Origin: Candidatus Woesearchaeota archaeon
Lineage (GTDB): Archaea > Nanobdellota > Nanobdellia > Woesearchaeales > WJKL01
Direction of reading: 5' to 3'
NCBI GenBank assembly: GCA_014729145.1
Contig: WJKL01000049.1
Span: 1 to 5,986, forward strand
Length of the DNA: 5,986 nucleotides
The position numbers and the translations under genes were made by a program. The notes below the pieces were generated by a model that was not told where the DNA came from, ran no database searches, and saw nothing but the letters and a program-made list of their open reading frames with translations. The number at the start of each line of letters is the position of its first letter. Within the stretch, counting starts at the first letter, position 1. Positions 1-4,397 of this stretch are shown piece by piece.

Positions 1-807
1 AAGCATGTATTCTTTAAGCATTTCAAATGCTTCATTTTTTATCTGTCCTGCTCTGGATCCGAGAGAGCTTAAATTAATATCTCTTCTTGGTCTGATATAC
101 CCCTTATCTACAAACTTTTTTCCGATGTTATTCAATGTTTTCTTTTTGCAGTTGATGCCGTAAAACATCTCAAGTGCAGACCTGTATTTTTTAGGAAGCT
201 CTGCAAGGCCTTTGAGCATAATATCTATGAGCTCTTCAGTATCCTCTTTTTTTGGCTCTTCAATAAGTGAAGGATAGAGCATCTTTCTTCCTTTTCGGAA
301 ATAGGTGTTGTAGTCGACCCTTACATTTTTTGCAGTACCGACGCTGCAGCCGATCCTTTCTGCGATTATCTTATCAGTGAGTGTTTCATCCTTAAATGCA
401 TATTCATGTATCAATGACTCAAGCTTTTTTATCTTTTCAAATCTTATCGCAGGAACAGGTATAGATGTCATGACCTCATCTTTAAGGCCGGCTTTTATGC
501 TCCACTTTATCATCTTTCCTGCAAATGTAGAGAATGCACTTTTTTCAGGATTATATCTTTCTATTGCCTCACGAAGCCCGTCATTTCCACAGCAGATCAT
601 CCACATACTATTTTTCATGGAATAATTTGTCTTTTTGACAAAATGCAGAACAAGCCTTTGATTGCACAGTATAAGTTCGTTCATAGCATTGATATCATCA
701 TATTCCTGATATTTTTTGACCAGTTCAACAGCCTTTTCCTGTGGTATGATGCGGTGGCTGCATGCTTCATTAATATATGCACTGAACCATTCTTCTTCTA
801 ATACCAT
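1..807 (-). CDS. Sigma-70 family RNA polymerase sigma factor-like protein, 3' end cut by window edge
   Basis: An open frame of 269 codons runs from ATG at 807 to the window edge with no stop; the C-terminus lies outside but should be close. The order of parts is that of a primary-type sigma-70 factor without region 1.1. Region 1.2 is at about residues 7-38. Region 2 is at about 39-110 and includes NQRLVLHFVKK (49-59), GNDGLREAIERYNPEK (74-89) and FSTFA (92-96). The region 3 start IPVP is at 116-119, with a helix-turn-helix-like DKIIAERIGCSVGTAKNV at 145-162. Region 4 is at about 193-268 with LPKKYRSALEMFYGI (204-218), TLNNIG (224-229) and GQIKNEAFEML (254-264). In bacteria such proteins direct core RNA polymerase to promoters. 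Here the genome appears archaeal, so the partner and role are inferred. Residues equivalent to the bacterial -10-melting Trp pair are Lys98-Met99. The gene diverges from rfcL. It could instead be a repurposed DNA-binding protein. Family assignment is firm; function is not. Confidence 0.85.
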   Translation of the reverse strand, partial: MVLEEEWFSAYINEACSHRIIPQEKAVELVKKYQEYDDINAMNELILCNQRLVLHFVKKTNYSMKNSMWMICCGNDGLREAIERYNPEKSAFSTFAGKMIKWSIKAGLKDEVMTSIPVPAIRFEKIKKLESLIHEYAFKDETLTDKIIAERIGCSVGTAKNVRVDYNTYFRKGRKMLYPSLIEEPKKEDTEELIDIMLKGLAELPKKYRSALEMFYGINCKKKTLNNIGKKFVDKGYIRPRRDINLSSLGSRAGQIKNEAFEMLKEYML

Positions 808-828
808 GTAGAAAGTTAATCATAGAAG

Positions 829-837
829 TTTTTAAAG
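829..837 (-). promoter_or_regulatory. TATA box for the sigma-like gene
   Basis: On the minus strand this reads CTTTAAAAA, and its downstream edge is 22 nt before the ATG at 807. That spacing puts the predicted transcript start at or next to the start codon, as in leaderless archaeal genes. No Shine-Dalgarno match precedes the ATG. It implies that the sigma-like gene itself is transcribed by the TBP/TFB machinery. Confidence 0.5.
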
Positions 838-975
838 CTTCGTTAAAATATTTTTCATCTTTCGATACCATCTATCTTTTTATTTTTTTGATATTTTTTC
901 TTTTCATTTTATATCTAAAGCTATCAGTTTTAAGATTATTCTAAAATGGGCTAGACTTTTAATCTTTCGACAACC

Positions 976-983
976 TTTAAATA
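976..983 (+). promoter_or_regulatory. TATA box for rfcL
   Basis: TTTAAATA ends 24 nt before the rfcL ATG, which fits a leaderless transcript starting at about 1006-1007. It supports the chosen rfcL start. The rest of the 199-bp divergent spacer (808-1006) is T-rich on the plus strand (about 870-910) and has no other clear element apart from a repeated 9-mer. Confidence 0.6.
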
Positions 984-1006
984 CAATCACTGTTTCTGAA
1001 TATTAT

Positions 1007-2212
1007 ATGGGGGTTCCATTTGTAAGAAAGTATTGCCCAAAGGCAATAAAGGATATTGTAGCTCAAGAAAGCCAGATGGCTGTCTTAAAAACTTTTGTTC
1101 TTAATTTCAATAATCAGAAGAAGAATGCAGTGTTAATTCATGGTCCTTCTGGATGCGGAAAAACTGCTGCTGTTTATGCTTTGGCGAATGATTTGGGATA
1201 TGAAGTTGTGGAGATGAATGCAAGTGATTTTAGGAAAAAGGACCAGATCAATTCTATCATTGGAGCAGCAGCACAGCAGAGAAGCCTGTTTGGAGAGAGC
1301 AAGTTGATATTGGTTGATGAGATGGACGGAATTTCAGGAAGAAAAGACAGAGGAGGTGTTCCTGCTTTGGTAAAGATAATCAAAAAAAGCTCATACCCTA
1401 TCATCATAACTGCAAACAATCCTTATCCAAACAAGTTTTCATCCATAAGAAATAAATCCGAACTGCTGGAATTCAAGGATTTAGAGGCAGATGATATATT
1501 TCAGATATTGAAAAGGATATGCAATGAAGAGAATATAAAATATGAAGACAGCGCCTTGAAGACACTGGCAAGAAGGTCAGGGGGAGATGCAAGAGGCGCA
1601 GTGAATGACCTAGAGATAATATCTTCTTTGGGAGAGATCACAAAAAAAGCGATAGATGAATTGTCAGAGAGAAACAAGACAGATTCAATAATTACTGCAC
1701 TGCTGAAGATATTTAAGACAAAGGATCCAAATATTGCAGTTTCAGCTTTCAATACTGTGGGAGAGGATTTTGATGAAAGATTTTTATGGTTAGATGAAAA
1801 CCTTCCAAAAGAATATACAAAACCTGCTGATTTGGCAAGAGCTTATGACAAGTTGTCAAGAGCAGATGTTTTCAAGGGAAGGATAAGAAGATGGCAGCAC
1901 TGGGGTTTTTTAAGATATGTTGATAATCTGATGACAGCAGGGATTGCAGTTTCTAAAGACAAGAAATATAAGGAATATACAAAATACAAGCCAACCGGAA
2001 GGATACTTAAGATGTGGTGGGCAAAAAGAAAGAATGCAAAGAAGAAAGCAATTGCTAAGAAGATAGCTGAGAAAACACATACTTCTCAAAAAGAGATGAT
2101 AAAGAATATTGAATATTTTCAGACTATTTTTAAGAACAATAAAGAGATGAGTGAGAAGATAGCTGAAGAATTAGAATTGGGAAAGGAAGAAGTTGAATGG
2201 TTGAGAAAATAA
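1007..2212 (+). CDS. rfcL: Replication factor C large subunit (clamp loader ATPase)
   Basis: This is the large subunit of the archaeal clamp loader, which works with RfcS to load the PCNA ring onto primed DNA using ATP. The 401-residue protein opens with the RFC-family FVRKYCPKAIKDIV (5-18). It has Walker A GPSGCGKT (46-53), the Walker B region LILVDEMD (100-107), a sensor 1 TAN (135-137) and the sensor 2 segment SGGDARGAVNDLE (191-203). A helical collar domain follows, with RRWQHWGFLRYVDNLMTAG at about 294-312, and then a Lys-rich tail. Archaeal RfcL proteins are often nearer 450-500 residues and usually end in a PCNA-interacting peptide; none is visible at this C-terminus, which ends EEVEWLRK. 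The start is supported by a TATA box 24 nt upstream. RfcS is not in the window. The product is clear from the motifs. Confidence 0.95.
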   Translation: MGVPFVRKYCPKAIKDIVAQESQMAVLKTFVLNFNNQKKNAVLIHGPSGCGKTAAVYALANDLGYEVVEMNASDFRKKDQINSIIGAAAQQRSLFGESKLILVDEMDGISGRKDRGGVPALVKIIKKSSYPIIITANNPYPNKFSSIRNKSELLEFKDLEADDIFQILKRICNEENIKYEDSALKTLARRSGGDARGAVNDLEIISSLGEITKKAIDELSERNKTDSIITALLKIFKTKDPNIAVSAFNTVGEDFDERFLWLDENLPKEYTKPADLARAYDKLSRADVFKGRIRRWQHWGFLRYVDNLMTAGIAVSKDKKYKEYTKYKPTGRILKMWWAKRKNAKKKAIAKKIAEKTHTSQKEMIKNIEYFQTIFKNNKEMSEKIAEELELGKEEVEWLRK

Positions 2213-2252
2213 GTTATTCTTCTGATTGTTTTCAAATCGCCCAACATAAACA

Positions 2253-2260
2253 TTTATATA
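2253..2260 (+). promoter_or_regulatory. TATA box for the methyltransferase-like gene
   Basis: TTTATATA ends 23 nt before the ATG at 2283 and lies in the 70-bp gap after rfcL. It suggests that the downstream gene is transcribed on its own as a leaderless mRNA rather than by read-through from rfcL. Confidence 0.65.
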
Positions 2261-2282
2261 ATAAAATCAGATTATTCTTTAT

Positions 2283-3056
2283 ATGAGTTATCTAATATGC
2301 ATGAGCACTAATTTCACTGGCAGGGTTGAATCGCTATTTAAAAAAATACAGCCTTTAAAAGTGTTAGATTTTGGTTCAGGAGATTGTTCTTTTGCAAGGC
2401 ATTTTAGAAGAATTATTCCCAAGGCTGTTTTTTATTGTATTGATAAATCATATTCTCCTGTCCATGTCAATCTAGGGAATATCAAGAAATATAAAGAATT
2501 TCATGAAGATTTAAGGGATATTGATATTGCACACTCATCATTGGTATTCCATGAAATTGGAAAAATAACTGAAGAAGGAACCCCTTTTATAGGCTTGATT
2601 CATGATTCTTTGAAAAAAGGAGGATATCTGATAATTGAAGATTTTGTTTCCTGCACTTTTAGGCATTTTTATAATAATAACAAATTCTACTGGGAAAAAG
2701 TCAATATAAGGAAATATAAAGCATTATTAGATTTGTTTGAAGAATATATCAAAACCAAAGATCCTGTTAAACTTCTGGATTATTTCAAATTTTCAAAAAA
2801 ACTGCAAAATCTTTTTGATAAATATGTGTTTAAGAAACATGAATTATCAACAAAAGAATTTGATGCTATCCTTAGTACCTTTTCTAAAGAAGAATATAAT
2901 CTAGCTAATATCATACTAAATGTTGCAAAATATCTGGATTTACATACAAAGAATTCTATTAAGGATTTCTTGGTTGCATTGGAATCTGTAGGGTTTAGAG
3001 CTATTCGCAAATATACTGATAATGGTTTTGTCTATCAGTTCATTTGCCAGAAATAA
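2283..3056 (+). CDS. Class I SAM-dependent methyltransferase-like protein
   Basis: This 257-residue protein has the nucleotide-binding half of a Rossmann-fold methyltransferase. Motif I is VLDFGSGDCSFARHF (27-41). A strand ending in YCIDKS (51-56) has the acidic residue expected to hold the ribose of S-adenosylmethionine. The motif IV region is DIDIAHSSLVFHEI (79-92). LKKGGYLIIEDF (110-121) matches the conserved turn and strand 5. Residues 122-235 form a long, Lys-rich, probably helical segment, much longer than the usual link. The protein then ends in a likely strand 6-7 hairpin, GFRAIRKYTDNGFVYQFI (237-254). The substrate cannot be read from the sequence. Catalysis is not certain, because such folds can lose activity. 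A second Met at residue 7 is an alternative start, but the TATA spacing favours 2283. It converges on the TrmB gene with a 30-bp gap. Confidence 0.75.
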   Translation: MSYLICMSTNFTGRVESLFKKIQPLKVLDFGSGDCSFARHFRRIIPKAVFYCIDKSYSPVHVNLGNIKKYKEFHEDLRDIDIAHSSLVFHEIGKITEEGTPFIGLIHDSLKKGGYLIIEDFVSCTFRHFYNNNKFYWEKVNIRKYKALLDLFEEYIKTKDPVKLLDYFKFSKKLQNLFDKYVFKKHELSTKEFDAILSTFSKEEYNLANIILNVAKYLDLHTKNSIKDFLVALESVGFRAIRKYTDNGFVYQFICQK

Positions 3057-3086
3057 ATAGATTATTCTAAAATTCTCTTGATATAA

Positions 3087-3839
3087 TCATTTAGTTGCTA
3101 TTTTCCACAGCATGTTGAAATATTTTTTATATGAATCTGCTGTTTCTTTGTTCTTAATTAAAAAACAAACAGGAGTTGCCTGTACATTCTTTATTGTTAC
3201 ATAATCCTTGAATACAGCTGTCCATGCTGGAGTTTCCAAAGATTCTTTCATATATTTTACTTCTGTCAAAGGCATTTTATCTCTTTTTCTTGCTAATCTT
3301 TTGCAGTCATGGTTGTAGATTATCTTCATCTTGATTCCTGCTTTTATTCTTTTCTTATTCCAGTATAGGAGATAGCCTTGGAATTTCTCTAATGCTGTTT
3401 TTGGAACTCCAGTCAAGTTTATTGTATCTCCTCTTTTCAATTGTTTAAGTTCTTCTTCTAACAATGTTTTGAATCCTTTGACTCCTTCAAAGACTTCGGC
3501 AACTGGCTTGTATGCTATCTCTTTATATTGAGATTTAAGTTTTGGGATTACTGTTTCCAATTGCTTTTCTTTTTTCTTCAATTGGATTTCTTTTTCTTTT
3601 AGATAATCTAATAATCTTTCTGGATCTTTTGCCTGGTAATATTTTACTCCTGATTTGATTGCATAGGTAACCAATCCTTTTTCTATCAGCTTGTCTAATA
3701 TCAAATAAGCTTTTCCTGAAGCTATTTTTGCTTTTTTGATAATCGGGCCTGTTGTGGAGCTTCCAATCTCTAACAAAGCAAAGTAAACAGCTATCTCTGA
3801 TTTTGTCAAGCCGATTTCTGATAAAACATCTTCGTACAT
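3087..3839 (-). CDS. TrmB family transcriptional regulator
   Basis: This 250-residue protein has the layout of TrmB-type archaeal regulators. An N-terminal winged helix-turn-helix (about 1-75) includes LTKSEIAVYFALLEIG (11-26), the recognition region KKAKIASGKAYLILDKL (35-51) and the wing YAIKSGVKYYQAKDPE (59-74). A charged coiled coil follows (about 75-105, rich in Lys and Glu) and probably mediates dimerisation. The C-terminal effector-like domain (about 112-250) begins with AEVFEGVKGFKTLLEEEL (114-131). Well-studied TrmB proteins sense sugars, but DPANN-type genomes carry many short relatives with unknown ligands, so the target and ligand stay open. It ends with TGA and converges with the methyltransferase gene. 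It diverges from the 127-aa gene with 108 bp between starts, so that gene is a possible target (inference). Confidence 0.85.
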   Translation of the reverse strand: MYEDVLSEIGLTKSEIAVYFALLEIGSSTTGPIIKKAKIASGKAYLILDKLIEKGLVTYAIKSGVKYYQAKDPERLLDYLKEKEIQLKKKEKQLETVIPKLKSQYKEIAYKPVAEVFEGVKGFKTLLEEELKQLKRGDTINLTGVPKTALEKFQGYLLYWNKKRIKAGIKMKIIYNHDCKRLARKRDKMPLTEVKYMKESLETPAWTAVFKDYVTIKNVQATPVCFLIKNKETADSYKKYFNMLWKIATK

Positions 3840-3861
3840 AGCAAAAATACAGTTTTAGAAC

Positions 3862-3869
3862 TATATAAA
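3862..3869 (-). promoter_or_regulatory. TATA box for the TrmB-family gene
   Basis: On the minus strand this is TTTATATA, with its downstream edge 23 nt before the ATG at 3839. It predicts a leaderless transcript and supports that start codon. It lies in the spacer shared with the divergent 127-aa gene. Confidence 0.65.
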
Positions 3870-3902
3870 CTTTATTATTAGTGCCCACAAAGGAGGACTG
3901 AA

Positions 3903-3910
3903 TATTAATA
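3903..3910 (+). promoter_or_regulatory. Possible TATA box for the 127-aa gene
   Basis: TATTAATA lies 38 nt before the ATG at 3948. With the usual 22-25 bp from TATA edge to transcript start, the mRNA would begin at about 3933 and have a leader of roughly 15 nt that includes the GGGTGAT at 3936-3942. The match is weak in an AT-rich spacer, so this is tentative. Confidence 0.3.
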
Positions 3911-3935
3911 TAGCCCAAGTGTGATTACTTTATTA

Positions 3936-3942
3936 GGGTGAT
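3936..3942 (+). promoter_or_regulatory. Shine-Dalgarno site GGGTGAT for the 127-aa gene
   Basis: GGTGAT is complementary to the ATCACC near the 3' end of archaeal 16S rRNA and is a common archaeal ribosome-binding core. It ends 5 nt before the ATG at 3948, which decides that start. It is the only start in the window with such a site; the other five look leaderless. Confidence 0.65.
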
Positions 3943-3947
3943 AAAAA

Positions 3948-4331
3948 ATGAAATATGAAGAATCAACAATAGAAAAGTATCTTACAGATGCTTTAGGCAA
4001 AAAAGAAGTTCAGTTAAACAAACCTGAATCAGATTGGCCAAGTGATATATATAATGGGATAGAGAGAGAATCTGAAGGAACAGATATAGGCTATCTTAGA
4101 ATTTTCTCTGAGGATTCAAAGGATATAAATGATTACAGATGTGAGAGCATATCATTCGAACCTAAGCTGGGAACTCTGTTTTTCAAAGAAGGAAAACTAA
4201 ATGACTGGATGTGGCTAGACGAGTGCTGCGAAAATTCAAATACATATAATCTGGATTCATTAGTGACTGACTGCTTTAATGAAAAAGATCCAAAAGAAAT
4301 AATTGAATTTTTTGTTGAACATTATTTTTAA
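3948..4331 (+). CDS. Acidic hypothetical protein, 127 aa
   Basis: I do not recognise a family for this protein. It is small and strongly acidic, with about 30 Asp/Glu against about 14 Lys/Arg. It has four cysteines (65, 93, 94, 109), two of them adjacent, which do not form an obvious zinc motif. No signal peptide or membrane segment is seen, so a soluble cytoplasmic protein is likely. A short N-terminal helix (about 3-16) is followed by a probable mixed alpha/beta body. Aromatic-rich segments occur at FEPKLGTLFFKEGKLNDWMW (70-89) and near the end, IIEFFVEHYF (118-127). Coding status is supported by a well-placed GGGTGAT site, a fully open 127-codon frame in AT-rich DNA, and a T-tract right after the stop. 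It diverges from the TrmB gene. A function cannot be given. Confidence 0.7.
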   Translation: MKYEESTIEKYLTDALGKKEVQLNKPESDWPSDIYNGIERESEGTDIGYLRIFSEDSKDINDYRCESISFEPKLGTLFFKEGKLNDWMWLDECCENSNTYNLDSLVTDCFNEKDPKEIIEFFVEHYF

Positions 4332-4345
4332 TTTTTTTTCTTTTT
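4332..4345 (+). terminator. T-tract transcription terminator
   Basis: Directly after the TAA of the 127-aa gene the plus strand has eight T, one C and five T. Archaeal RNA polymerase commonly terminates at such non-template T-runs without a hairpin. The tract would separate the 127-aa gene from the GlyRS gene, which has its own TATA box just downstream. Confidence 0.55.
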
Positions 4346-4389
4346 GTAATACCTAAAAATCACAAGCCTTAAATAGAAGTAGTACCTAA
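4346..4389 (+). repeat. Direct repeat pair GTARTACCTAA flanking the GlyRS TATA box
   Basis: GTAATACCTAA starts at 4346 and GTAGTACCTAA at 4379, a 33-bp offset of about three helical turns. The first copy lies 11 bp upstream of the TATA box and the second lies between the TATA box and the start codon, so a bound protein could block or assist initiation. Related copies occur inside the GlyRS coding region at 4551 and 4584, again 33 bp apart. An operator role is inference. Confidence 0.4.
4368..4375 (+). promoter_or_regulatory. TATA box for the glycyl-tRNA synthetase gene
   Basis: CTTAAATA ends 23 nt before the ATG at 4398, the same spacing as at the other genes here. This supports 4398 as the true start, and so the N-terminal extension of GlyRS, over the internal Met82 that would give a conventional GlyRS N-terminus. 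Confidence 0.6.
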
Positions 4390-4397
4390 CTTTCTAA

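Noticed and set aside
377..625. Plus-strand ORF of 82 codons
   Set aside because: It lies entirely opposite the sigma-like gene, whose frame shows clear family motifs; this is a shadow with no recognisable protein pattern.
934..3073. Identical 14-mer GATTATTCTAAAAT at 934-947 and 3060-3073
   Set aside because: Both copies are in spacers, but about one such AT-rich match is expected by chance in 6 kb, and the two contexts (promoter spacer and convergent gene ends) differ.
3535..3918. Minus-strand ORF of 127 codons overlapping the TrmB gene start
   Set aside because: It is an alternative frame of the TrmB gene, which has the correct domains and a well-placed promoter; its Arg/Lys/Ile-rich translation looks out of frame.
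3904..3924. Seven-codon frame from ATT after AAAGGAGG, as a possible leader peptide
   Set aside because: It would need a non-standard ATT start, is very short, and has no regulatory structure following it.
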